Counted from the stretch's first letter, positions 7,802 to 14,336 are shown. The stretch: 14,336 nt of DNA from Gammaproteobacteria bacterium (GCA_028817755.1 JAPPPA010000270.1:1-14336); one strand, 5' to 3'. Made by a program: numbers and translations. The notes: generated by a model not told the origin, from the letters alone.

Positions 7802-8902
7802 GTGGGCTTACGTTCAGACGCGAAATATTGGGTCGCTTTATTGCGCGCGCCCGGCGTTGGCCCAGGGCTCGCCAGAAAGTTACTGGATCATTTCGGCAGT
7901 GCCGAAGCCATTTTTGCTGGGGATCGGCAACGTTTACAGGCCTTAGGGTGCAAGGGCGAGGCCGTTGACTGGTTGCGTGAACCGCAGTGGGCGCTTTGTC
8001 AGCCCGATTTAGATTGGGCTGAACAAGACGGTCATCACTTCATCACCTGTCATGACCTCGAGTGGCCAGAACGGTTACACAATGTCAGTGGTGCGCCAAT
8101 TGCTTTGTATGCTTTGGGTGACCTTGATCTCATTAAACTGCCTCAGCTAGCAATTGTGGGAAGTCGTAACCCAACTGCGGCAGGAAAAAATGCAGCCCTG
8201 GATTTTGGTAAGCACCTCTCGCAACAGGGCATTGTGGTCACCAGTGGCATGGCCTTGGGGATTGATGCTGCTGCTCACGAAGGGGCTTTGCAAGGTGGTG
8301 GGTTAACCATCGCCGTGTGTGGCACGGGTTTGGATCGTGTGTACCCCAAACGCAATCACGCCTTGGCAAAGCAGATTGCAGCGACAGGTCTGCTGTTGTC
8401 TGAATTTACTATCGGCACGCCGGTGCTGGCGCATAACTTCCCTAAACGGAACCGTATTATTTCTGGACTTTCATTAGGCACTTTGGTTGTAGAGGCTGCG
8501 GTCCGTAGTGGCTCGTTAATCACTGCGCGATATGCCTCTGAGCAGGGGCGAGAAGTCTTTGCGATGCCGGGCTCTATTCACAACCCGCTGGCCCGCGGCT
8601 GCCATAAGCTGATTCGCGATGGCGCTAAGTTGGTCGAAAATGCAGAACATATTCTGGAGGAGTTGGCCCCGCATTTAGGTGATGCAGGGCGCCAGTTAGC
8701 AGCCCAAGTTTCGGTGCCGGCCGAAGAGCTTGTAATGCATGACTCACCGTTGATGAAACATATTGAATACGCCCCGGTGTCAGCCGATTATTTGATTGAG
8801 CAAACAGGTTTGACGGCGGCAGAAGTTTCGTCCATGCTGGTTATGTTGGAGCTTGAAGGTGCTGTGATCAAAACCGCCACCGGTGAGTACCAACGGAAAT
8901 GA
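7802..8902 (+). CDS. dprA: DNA-processing protein DprA
   Basis: DprA binds incoming single-stranded DNA during natural transformation and loads RecA; the gene is widely kept in species not known to be competent. The 366-residue product has the expected three parts. An N-terminal helix-hairpin-helix/SAM-like region includes LLRAPGVGPGLARKLL (13-28). The central Rossmann-like DprA core has IVGSRNPTAAG (118-128), TSGMALGIDAAAH (147-159), CGTGLDRVYPKRN (173-185) and FPKRNRIISGLSLG (213-226). A C-terminal winged-helix (DML1-like) domain covers about 325-366. The start is GTG at 7802, eight bases after the LysM stop, with no clear Shine-Dalgarno site, so translational coupling is likely. All core motifs are intact. 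Smg follows after 23 bases. Confidence 0.96.
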   Translation: MGLRSDAKYWVALLRAPGVGPGLARKLLDHFGSAEAIFAGDRQRLQALGCKGEAVDWLREPQWALCQPDLDWAEQDGHHFITCHDLEWPERLHNVSGAPIALYALGDLDLIKLPQLAIVGSRNPTAAGKNAALDFGKHLSQQGIVVTSGMALGIDAAAHEGALQGGGLTIAVCGTGLDRVYPKRNHALAKQIAATGLLLSEFTIGTPVLAHNFPKRNRIISGLSLGTLVVEAAVRSGSLITARYASEQGREVFAMPGSIHNPLARGCHKLIRDGAKLVENAEHILEELAPHLGDAGRQLAAQVSVPAEELVMHDSPLMKHIEYAPVSADYLIEQTGLTAAEVSSMLVMLELEGAVIKTATGEYQRK

Positions 8903-8925
8903 GTCAAAACTATGCTTGAGGGCCT

Positions 8926-9459
8926 ATGAGACCAACTGCTTTCGATGTGCTTTTATATATGTTTGAGCACTACGAAGAACTACCAGATGACCCGCCTCCT
9001 TCCGCAGAGGCTGATGCCCTTCTCGCCTCAGAAATCCTAGAAGATGACCCGCTTGAAAAAGCCCTTGTTTCAGAAGGCTTTGGTCAACAAGAAATCCATC
9101 ATGCATTTCAGTGGCTAGATGAGCTCGCCGACCAAGTTGATCCGCGTGGTGATCAGAGCCAAGGTTACGAACTCTCGGTTAACCCCAACAGTATTCGTGT
9201 TTTGTCACCCGAAGAGTGCGACTTGCTTAGTTCAGAATGTGTCGACTTCCTCATGTATCTACGTTCAGCAGACATTATTAGTGCTGCGCAACGTGAGTTG
9301 ATTTTGGATCGCACCACCGCACTGTCGGTGCCGGATATGACCCTTGAGCAATTCCAATGGTTAATTCTGATGGTGCTGGCTAACCAGCCCTCCGAAGAAG
9401 ACGCTTGTATATGGTTAGAAGAGCTACTGTTTAGCCAACCTAACGAACTCCCAAACTGA
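8926..9459 (+). CDS. smg: Smg family protein (DUF494)
   Basis: Member of the Smg/DUF494 family, a small acidic protein of unknown function found between dprA and topA or yrdD genes in many proteobacteria. The product of 177 residues begins MRPTAFDVLLYMFEHYEEL, matching the family's FDVLMYLFE start, and has NSIRVLSPEEC (88-98), LTLEQFQWLILMVLANQP-like text (about 139-155) and CIWLEELLFS (161-170). It is somewhat longer than E. coli Smg, mainly through an acidic Pro/Ala segment at about 20-45. The start ATG at 8926 is preceded by TGAGGG at suitable spacing. It is probably co-transcribed with dprA. No enzymatic motif is visible, so no biochemical role is assigned. Confidence 0.93.
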   Translation: MRPTAFDVLLYMFEHYEELPDDPPPSAEADALLASEILEDDPLEKALVSEGFGQQEIHHAFQWLDELADQVDPRGDQSQGYELSVNPNSIRVLSPEECDLLSSECVDFLMYLRSADIISAAQRELILDRTTALSVPDMTLEQFQWLILMVLANQPSEEDACIWLEELLFSQPNELPN

Positions 9460-9464
9460 TACTT

Positions 9465-9486
9465 CGCCGCCCAAATCTGGGCGGCG
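9465..9486 (+). terminator. GC-rich hairpin after smg, terminator-like but without a T-run
   Basis: CGCCGCCC (9465-9472) pairs perfectly with GGGCGGCG (9479-9486) around a 6-base loop, starting five bases after the smg stop. The position suits termination of the LysM-dprA-smg unit. However, the stem is followed by GCATAAAAAAAC rather than a T-run, so it is not a canonical rho-independent terminator in either direction. It may stabilise the smg mRNA 3' end or act with Rho. Confidence 0.5.
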
Positions 9487-9511
9487 GCATAAAAAAACAC
9501 TAGCCGAATAT

Positions 9512-9540
9512 TTGCAAACTGTGCTACCTGTATATATAAG
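9512..9540 (+). promoter_or_regulatory. Likely sigma70 promoter of topA
   Basis: TTGCAA (9512-9517) and TATAAG (9535-9540) are separated by exactly 17 bases, with a TG at 9529-9530 and overlapping TATATA. This gives 4/6 and 5/6 matches to the consensus. The bases directly after the -10 are GC-rich (GTGCGC), a discriminator type associated with sensitivity to supercoiling and ppGpp. The start point would be near 9547, giving a leader of about 70 bases before topA. Confidence 0.65.
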
Positions 9541-9615
9541 GTGCGCAAAATACTCTGCGCGCGCTAACTATGCTCTGTGGGATTTGGGGCCAGCGTTGCA
9601 GCATAAAGGATCAAC

Positions 9616-12066
9616 ATGACAAACAATGTCGTAGTGGTGGAATCGCCAGCAAAAGGCAAAACCATCGAGAAATATTTAGGCAAAGATTTCAAGGTTCTGG
9701 CCTCATACGGCCACGTACGAGATCTAGTGCCGAAAGAGGGTGCGGTAGATATCGACGGTGACTTCGCGATGAAGTACCAATTGATTGATCGCAACCAAAA
9801 ACACGTTAAAGCCATTTGCGATGCCGTAAAAAAGGCTGACAACGTTTACCTCGCGACTGACCCCGACCGCGAAGGTGAAGCCATTTCTTGGCATTTATAC
9901 GAAATTCTTAAAAGTAAAAAATTGCTTGAAGGCCGCGCAGTTAAGCGTGTGGCGTTTTACGAGATTACCAAGTCAGCGGTGGCCGATGCGGTTGCCAACC
10001 CGCGCGAACTCGCGACGCCATTGATTGATGCGCAGCAGGCGCGCCGCGCGCTAGATTACCTAGTGGGCTTTAATATCTCGCCGCTGCTATGGCGTAAGGT
10101 CAAGCCAGGCCTATCTGCCGGGCGCGTGCAATCTCCAGCGCTACGCATGATTGTGGAGCGCGAAGAAGAGATTTCTAAGTTTGTGCCACGCGAGTGGTGG
10201 TCAATTGATGCCGCTGCTAATAAAGAAAGCGACTTCACCGCCAAGCTCAGTGTTTATCAAGGCGACAAAGTTGGTCAGTTCAGCTTTGAGAGCGAAGAAA
10301 GCGCACAGAACGTTCGTGACACCTTATTAAAGGCCGCGAATGGTGAGCTAAACGTTACCAGTGTTGAGAAGAAACAACGCCGCCGTAACCCGGCACCACC
10401 GTTTACTACCTCTACCTTGCAACAAGACGCTTCGCGCAAAATTCGCTTTGGCGCCCAGCGCACTATGCGTACCGCGCAGCGTTTGTATGAAGGTGTGGAT
10501 ATTGGTGGCGAAACCGTTGGTTTAATCACCTATATGCGTACTGACTCGGTGAATTTGGCTGCAGAAGCAGTTGAAGAAATCCGTGGCGAAATTGCAACGC
10601 GTTACGGCGAAGACCACCTGCCGAGTTCGCCGCGTAGTTACAGCACCAAATCTAAAAATGCCCAAGAGGCGCACGAAGCCATTCGTCCGACTTCGGCTGC
10701 TCGTCACCCTGATGAGATCAAGCAATACCTAGATGAAGATCAGTTTAAGTTGTATGAGCTGATTTGGAGTCGTGCGGTCGCCAGCCAAATGGAACCGGCC
10801 ATTTTTGACCAAGTGGCGGCCAATATGGCGGCGGGTGATGCGGGTGTATTTCGTGCCACCGGTTCAACCTTGCGTTTCCCTGGCTTCTTGTCGGCCTATA
10901 AAGAAGGCGAAGACGAAGACGCCAAGAAAGACGATGACGACAAACGCCTTCCAGCTTTGGAAGAAGGTGATGTAGTGAAGTTGAGTGATGTGCTCGCGGA
11001 ACAACATTTCACTTCGCCGCCGCCACGCTTTACTGAAGCCAGCTTGGTAAAAGTGTTGGAAGAGTACGGCATTGGCCGTCCGTCTACCTACGCCAGCATT
11101 ATTCAAACTTTGCAGGCACGTGAATACGTTGAGCTAGAACAGCGCCGTTTCACGCCTACCGATATTGGCAAAATTGTTTCCGGCTTTCTAACCAACCACT
11201 TCACCCGTTATGTGGACTATGAGTTCACCGCGCACTTAGAAGATGACTTGGATGCCGTGTCTCGCGGTGAGAAGGACTGGGTGCCACTCATGCGCGAATT
11301 CTGGTCGCCGTTCAAACAAACGGTAGACGAGAAGCAAGACATCTCGCGTGAAGAAGTGGCGCAGGCGCGCCAGCTAGGCACCGACCCTAAATCAGGTAAG
11401 CCGGTTTCAGTACGCATGGGCCGATACGGACCGTTTGTACAAATTGGCACCAAAGACGACGAAGAGAAGCCGCTATTCGCCAGCCTCAAGCCGGGCCAGA
11501 AAATGGACGACTTGGATTTGGAGCTTGCGTTGGAGCTGTTCAAGCTGCCACGTAAACTGGGCGAAACGCCAGAAGGTGAACCTGTTTCTGTCGCTATTGG
11601 CCGTTTCGGTCCGTATGTGCGTTATGCCAACAAGTTTGTGTCGATGAAAGAAGACGACCCTTACACTGTTGAGCTACCGCGTGCCTTAGAGCTAATCGCT
11701 GAGAAGAAAAAGGCCGACTTAGAGAAGATCATCAAGCTCTTTGACGGCAGCGATATTCAAATTCTGAAAGGTCGTTGGGGCCCTTACATTACCGATGTAA
11801 GCATTAAGAAAAACGCCAAGATTCCGAAAGACCGAGAGCCAGAGTCGCTGACGCTAGAGGAATGCGAAAAGCTGATTGAAGAAGCGCCGGAGCCGAAACG
11901 CCGCGGTAAGAAAGCGGCGGCTAAAAAGCCGGCCGCGAAGAAAACCACTGCTAAAAAAGCGACAACTAAGAAAGCGCCAGCGAAAAAAACGGCCGCTAAG
12001 AAACCTGCAGCCAAGAAGGCGGCAACAAAGAAAGCCCCGGCTAAAAAACCAGCTACAAAAGAGTAG
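9616..12066 (+). CDS. topA: DNA topoisomerase I (type IA), zinc-ribbon-free form with Lys/Ala-rich tail
   Basis: TopA relaxes negatively supercoiled DNA by transient single-strand cleavage. The 816-residue product starts with a Toprim domain: VVVESPAKGKTIEKYLG with E9, and TDPDREGEA with D82, D84 and E86 for Mg2+. The type IA core follows, with RALDYLVGFNISPLLWRKV (144-162), LSAGRVQSPALR (166-177) and the active-site tyrosine Y306 in LITYMRTDS. From about residue 590 come repeated topoisomerase C-terminal modules, recognisable by GKPVSVRMGRYGPFV, VAIGRFGPYVRY and LKGRWGPYI. The Cys4 zinc ribbons of E. coli TopA are absent; the chain ends in about 57 residues of Lys/Ala/Thr/Pro repeats. This matches Xanthomonas-type TopA. 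AAAGGA (9605-9610) is a good ribosome site. tsaC starts 11 bases after the stop. Confidence 0.97.
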   Translation: MTNNVVVVESPAKGKTIEKYLGKDFKVLASYGHVRDLVPKEGAVDIDGDFAMKYQLIDRNQKHVKAICDAVKKADNVYLATDPDREGEAISWHLYEILKSKKLLEGRAVKRVAFYEITKSAVADAVANPRELATPLIDAQQARRALDYLVGFNISPLLWRKVKPGLSAGRVQSPALRMIVEREEEISKFVPREWWSIDAAANKESDFTAKLSVYQGDKVGQFSFESEESAQNVRDTLLKAANGELNVTSVEKKQRRRNPAPPFTTSTLQQDASRKIRFGAQRTMRTAQRLYEGVDIGGETVGLITYMRTDSVNLAAEAVEEIRGEIATRYGEDHLPSSPRSYSTKSKNAQEAHEAIRPTSAARHPDEIKQYLDEDQFKLYELIWSRAVASQMEPAIFDQVAANMAAGDAGVFRATGSTLRFPGFLSAYKEGEDEDAKKDDDDKRLPALEEGDVVKLSDVLAEQHFTSPPPRFTEASLVKVLEEYGIGRPSTYASIIQTLQAREYVELEQRRFTPTDIGKIVSGFLTNHFTRYVDYEFTAHLEDDLDAVSRGEKDWVPLMREFWSPFKQTVDEKQDISREEVAQARQLGTDPKSGKPVSVRMGRYGPFVQIGTKDDEEKPLFASLKPGQKMDDLDLELALELFKLPRKLGETPEGEPVSVAIGRFGPYVRYANKFVSMKEDDPYTVELPRALELIAEKKKADLEKIIKLFDGSDIQILKGRWGPYITDVSIKKNAKIPKDREPESLTLEECEKLIEEAPEPKRRGKKAAAKKPAAKKTTAKKATTKKAPAKKTAAKKPAAKKAATKKAPAKKPATKE
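11893..12063 (+). repeat. Low-complexity Lys/Ala repeat region encoding the TopA tail
   Basis: These 171 bases encode about 57 residues built from short units such as KKPAAKK, KKAPAKK and KKAATKK. At DNA level the units are imperfect repeats of AAGAAAGC/GCTAAAAAA with mixed AAA and AAG codons. The tail is highly basic, resembles histone H1-like bacterial tails, and probably contacts DNA non-specifically. Unit number may vary between strains through slippage or recombination. Confidence 0.8.
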
Positions 12067-12077
12067 CGCGATAGCTT

Positions 12078-12635
12078 ATGAGCGGTTGGCATATTAAACG
12101 CGCCACTCAGCAGCTTAATGCCGGGGGTGTAATTGCATATCCGACTGAAGCCGTTTACGGCCTAGGTTGCGATCCTTTTGATGCCGCAGCGGTGTACCGT
12201 TTGCTGGCTATTAAAAACAGGCCGGTAAGTAAGGGCCTGATTTTGGTTGCCAGCGATTTGTCGCAGTTAGAATTTCTTCTCGCGCCGTTATCCGATGCGC
12301 AGCGCCAAGAGCTAAACACTGTTTGGCCAGCGCCTGTCACTTACGTTATTCCTTGCCATGAAGCCGTGCCGCATTGGTTGCGGGGTGACTTTGATAGCTT
12401 GGCGGTACGTGTGAGTGCGCACCCAACCGTGCAGCAACTTTGTCAGCATTACGGCGGCCCTATTGTTTCTACGAGCGCCAACTTAAGCGGCCAACCTGCG
12501 CTTAGAACGGCTAGCGCAGTGCAGCGTCGTATGGGCTGGGCTTTGGATTACGTGTTACCCGGGGCAACAAACCCAGCGGCACAGCCATCTGAAATCAGAG
12601 ACTTGCTCAGCGGTAAGGTGCTGAGAAGCGCCTAG
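12078..12635 (+). CDS. tsaC: Threonylcarbamoyl-AMP synthase TsaC (YrdC/Sua5 family)
   Basis: TsaC makes threonylcarbamoyl-AMP from threonine, bicarbonate and ATP, the first step of the t6A37 modification of ANN-decoding tRNAs. The 185-residue product is the short, single-domain form without the Sua5 extension. Family motifs are in order: YPTEAVYGLG (21-30), KNRPVSKGLI (46-55), WPAPVTYV (83-90, with Ala where WPGPVT is common), SLAVRVSAHP (107-116), STSANLSG (131-138) and PSEIRDL (170-176). The start ATG at 12078 lies 11 bases after topA, with no clear Shine-Dalgarno site, so coupling to topA is likely. The topA-tsaC pairing mirrors yrdD-tsaC in E. coli. The usual neighbour aroE does not follow; a protease gene does. 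Confidence 0.95.
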   Translation: MSGWHIKRATQQLNAGGVIAYPTEAVYGLGCDPFDAAAVYRLLAIKNRPVSKGLILVASDLSQLEFLLAPLSDAQRQELNTVWPAPVTYVIPCHEAVPHWLRGDFDSLAVRVSAHPTVQQLCQHYGGPIVSTSANLSGQPALRTASAVQRRMGWALDYVLPGATNPAAQPSEIRDLLSGKVLRSA

Positions 12636-12822
12636 TCTTGTTCGTTAAATCGGAACTTTCTTAGTCTGCACGTTCTAATGGCTTATGCCTATTGCATGGC
12701 AAAATAACCATCCATACGTTTAATTAAACCTTTGGTCGATAATTATTTGCACCAGTCGCGTAACTGACTTTTACTGTGTACTGGTCACCAGCCGCCATTG
12801 AAGGCAGCTAAAGAGGAAGGGT
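12636..12822 (+). promoter_or_regulatory. Intergenic region with candidate promoter for the protease gene
   Basis: This 187-base gap has no obvious terminator for tsaC. A 12-bp perfect palindrome GTTTAATTAAAC lies at 12718-12729. About 18 bases further on, TTGCAC (12747-12752) and TTTACT (12770-12775), spaced by 17 bases, form a modest sigma70-like promoter; the -10 matches 4/6. A strong ribosome site, GAGGAAGG, lies at 12813-12820. The palindrome would be well placed for a regulator, but this is inference. Confidence 0.35.
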
Positions 12823-13713
12823 ATGAGTATTCAATTGTTGCGTCCTATTGCCACAGCGGCGTTAGTGTTAACACTAGCGGCCTGTAGTAGCGGGGGCGAT
12901 GGTAACGCTAACGATACGATTGACGGTGGCGGCCCCGGCGGGGGTAGCAACGGCAATGAAAATGCTAATAGCAGCTTCGGCAACCCTAATCAGAATGAAG
13001 ATCAGATTCGCCCGGGCGTGCGTATTACCGCGAACGGTAGTTCTTGTACGTCTAACTTTATTTACGGCGACTCTGCAGGCAATTTCTATATTGGCGCAGC
13101 GGCTCATTGTTTTAGCCCGGATAGTAACCGTGGCATTGATGCTTGCAACACGGCAAACTTAGCGATTGGCACGTCAGTCGGTATTCAGAATGCTGTGCAT
13201 GACGGCACATTGATTTATAGCAGTTGGCGTTCGATGCAAGACAACGGCGAAACGCCGGGTTCGAATGCCTGCACCTATAACGACTTCGCTTTGGTGCGTA
13301 TTGATTCGCGCGATCATGACAATATTCACCCCGCGGCGATTGCCTTTGAAGGCCCAAGAGGGCTGCTGCGAGGCGGTGCTAATGTAGGTGACCGTGCTTA
13401 TAGCTATGGTCAGTCATCCTCGCATCAGGGCATTCGTTCTAATCAAGAAAAAGACGGTCCAATTCGTAGTGTTCGAGGCAACGGTTGGCAGTATGGCGTT
13501 GAATTTGATAACCCAGGTTTACCCGGAGATAGCGGTAGCGCGGTGCTACATGAAACCGGTAATGCATTGGGTGTATTGACGGTTGTGAGCGCGGGCGCTA
13601 GTCTCACGCCCGTGAGTAACGGCGTGATGAGTCTAGAGATGGGCTTGGACTACGCCAATGATGTACTTTCACCGGACGTGAGCTTAGTGACTTGGAGCCG
13701 CTTCACGCCGTAA
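12823..13713 (+). CDS. Trypsin-like serine protease lipoprotein
   Basis: Predicted surface or periplasmic lipoprotein with a chymotrypsin-fold protease domain. The 296-residue product has a lipoprotein signal ending LTLAAC, so Cys21 would be lipidated; Ser at +2 fits outer-membrane sorting. Residues 23-60 form a flexible Gly/Asn-rich stalk. The catalytic triad is visible in order: H95 in GAAAHCF, D154 in TYNDFALVRI and S237 in LPGDSGSAVL. Four further cysteines (75, 96, 108, 150) could form two disulfides, C75-C96 mirroring the bond beside the catalytic His in trypsins. There is no propeptide-like IVGG start; the domain begins RPGVRITANG. GAGGAAGG precedes the ATG. No inhibitor, secretion or substrate gene is adjacent. 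The family within the trypsin clan and its substrate are unknown to me. Confidence 0.85.
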   Translation: MSIQLLRPIATAALVLTLAACSSGGDGNANDTIDGGGPGGGSNGNENANSSFGNPNQNEDQIRPGVRITANGSSCTSNFIYGDSAGNFYIGAAAHCFSPDSNRGIDACNTANLAIGTSVGIQNAVHDGTLIYSSWRSMQDNGETPGSNACTYNDFALVRIDSRDHDNIHPAAIAFEGPRGLLRGGANVGDRAYSYGQSSSHQGIRSNQEKDGPIRSVRGNGWQYGVEFDNPGLPGDSGSAVLHETGNALGVLTVVSAGASLTPVSNGVMSLEMGLDYANDVLSPDVSLVTWSRFTP

Positions 13714-13746
13714 ACCAGTTTGTGGATAAAGACACCTGTCTTTCTG

Positions 13747-13777
13747 ACCCGTGCTGCTTCGGCAGTACGGGTTTTTT
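13747..13777 (+). terminator. Rho-independent terminator of the protease gene
   Basis: ACCCGTGCTGC (13747-13757) pairs with GCAGTACGGGT (13762-13772) around a TTCG tetraloop, with one G-T pair, then six T's at 13772-13777. It is canonical for plus-strand transcription. A small perfect inverted repeat, AAAGACA/TGTCTTT (13728-13743), lies just before it. The T-run overlaps the stop codon of the convergent egtD-like gene, whose strand shows no T-run after the stem. Confidence 0.92.
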
Positions 13778-14336
13778 ATTGGGCTTGATAGAGTTGAACC
13801 TGAAAGCGATTCTGTGGGTCGCTCCAGCCTTGAATTAGGGCAAAGCCGGCTTCTTTGGCTAAGTGTTCCAGCTCTCGTGACTGATATTTAAAGCTGTTTT
13901 CGGTGTGAATGCTGTCGCCGGCTTTGAAATCAAAATGATCCCCATTAATACGTGCTGTTTGAGGGGCTTTGCTGACCAGGTGCATTTCTACGGCGCTGGT
14001 TTCTTCATTCCAGCGGGCTTCGTGCTGCCATTGGTCGATTTCAAAATGGCCCTGTAGCTCGTTGTTAATCCGATGCAGTAAGTTGAGGTTGAACTCGGCG
14101 GTTATGCCCTGGCTGTCGTTGTATGCAGCTTCCAAGGTCTGGCGATCTTTTTTCAGGTCAAAGCCAATCAACAATTGGCCAGGTGACTCGCCTTGTTGGC
14201 AAAGCTTATAAAAACGCTTTAAGAACGAAATGGCTTCGGTAGGGGTGAAATTACCAATGGTGCTGCCGGGAAAAAATACCAAACTGCGGTTACAAGCTTG
14301 GTTCGGTGTCGGCAGATTTAACTCGGTAGCGTAATC
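13776..14336 (-). CDS. egtD: L-histidine N(alpha)-methyltransferase EgtD-like, C-terminal part (5' end outside window)
   Basis: EgtD trimethylates histidine to hercynine with S-adenosylmethionine, the first step of ergothioneine synthesis. The frame is open to the window edge, so 186 C-terminal residues of a protein usually near 320 are seen, starting DYATELNLPTPNQ. Family text is clear: LVFFPGSTIGNFTPTEA, LLIGFDLKKD, AYNDSQGITAEFNLNLLHRI, EMHLVSKAPQ, HTENSFKY and LAKEAGF. The Asn after STIG, the Tyr of AYND and the Glu and Ser of TENS correspond, as far as I recall, to histidine-binding residues of mycobacterial EgtD. The TTG at 14282 is an internal leucine, not the start. It is convergent with the protease gene. 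An egtB-like gene would be expected upstream, beyond the right edge. Confidence 0.9.
   Translation of the reverse strand, partial: DYATELNLPTPNQACNRSLVFFPGSTIGNFTPTEAISFLKRFYKLCQQGESPGQLLIGFDLKKDRQTLEAAYNDSQGITAEFNLNLLHRINNELQGHFEIDQWQHEARWNEETSAVEMHLVSKAPQTARINGDHFDFKAGDSIHTENSFKYQSRELEHLAKEAGFALIQGWSDPQNRFQVQLYQAQ

Noticed and set aside
9616..12066. Possible frameshift or truncation of topA because zinc ribbons are missing
   Set aside because: The frame ends in an ordered Lys-rich tail and tsaC begins 11 bases later, leaving no room for lost ribbons; this form is known from Xanthomonas-type TopA.
11784..12092. Minus-strand 102-residue frame that looks like a very hydrophobic membrane protein (runs of Ala, Phe, Val, Leu)
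   Set aside because: It is the antisense of the Lys/Ala-rich TopA tail: Lys and Ala codons read backwards give Phe/Leu and Gly/Ala/Val-type residues. No ribosome site or homologous motif supports it.

Overview
The window looks like part of the chromosome of a gammaproteobacterium with roughly balanced base composition. It is mostly a conserved housekeeping block. The order def-fmt-rsmB-trkA on one strand, with a LysM gene, dprA, smg, topA and tsaC diverging from it, matches the def/dprA neighbourhood known from Escherichia, Vibrio and Pseudomonas. The TopA protein, with no zinc ribbons and a Lys/Ala-rich tail, resembles the Xanthomonas and betaproteobacterial type more than the E. coli type. 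The genus cannot be fixed from the sequence; a marine or environmental lineage outside the enterics is my inference.

Layout. Bases 1-512 are the end of an rRNA operon on the + strand: the 3' end of 23S rRNA starting inside the sarcin-ricin loop, a spacer with two hairpins, 5S rRNA and a strong terminator. Bases 513-939 are non-coding apart from a hairpin. Bases 940-6543 hold a minus-strand operon read def, fmt, rsmB, trkA, trkH: removal and addition of the N-formyl group, 16S rRNA m5C methylation, and the Trk potassium uptake system. A short divergent promoter region follows. Bases 6663-12635 hold a plus-strand series: a LysM lipoprotein, dprA, smg, topA (with its own likely promoter) and tsaC. 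From 12636 the conserved synteny breaks. A lipid-anchored trypsin-like serine protease (12823-13713) ends in a textbook terminator and faces the convergent 3' part of an egtD-like histidine methyltransferase that runs off the right edge.

How the genes fit together. The def arm handles formyl-Met metabolism and ribosome maturation, plus K+ homeostasis. The plus arm joins DNA handling (DprA, TopA) with tRNA t6A synthesis (TsaC). The two genes most worth attention are the cell-envelope lipoproteins: the LysM protein, apparently started at TTG, and the protease, which has an intact His-Asp-Ser triad on a Gly/Asn-rich stalk. No CRISPR array, tRNA, insertion sequence, prophage gene or obvious defence system was seen. 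I see no multi-gene novel system here; the leads are single genes and regulatory sites.
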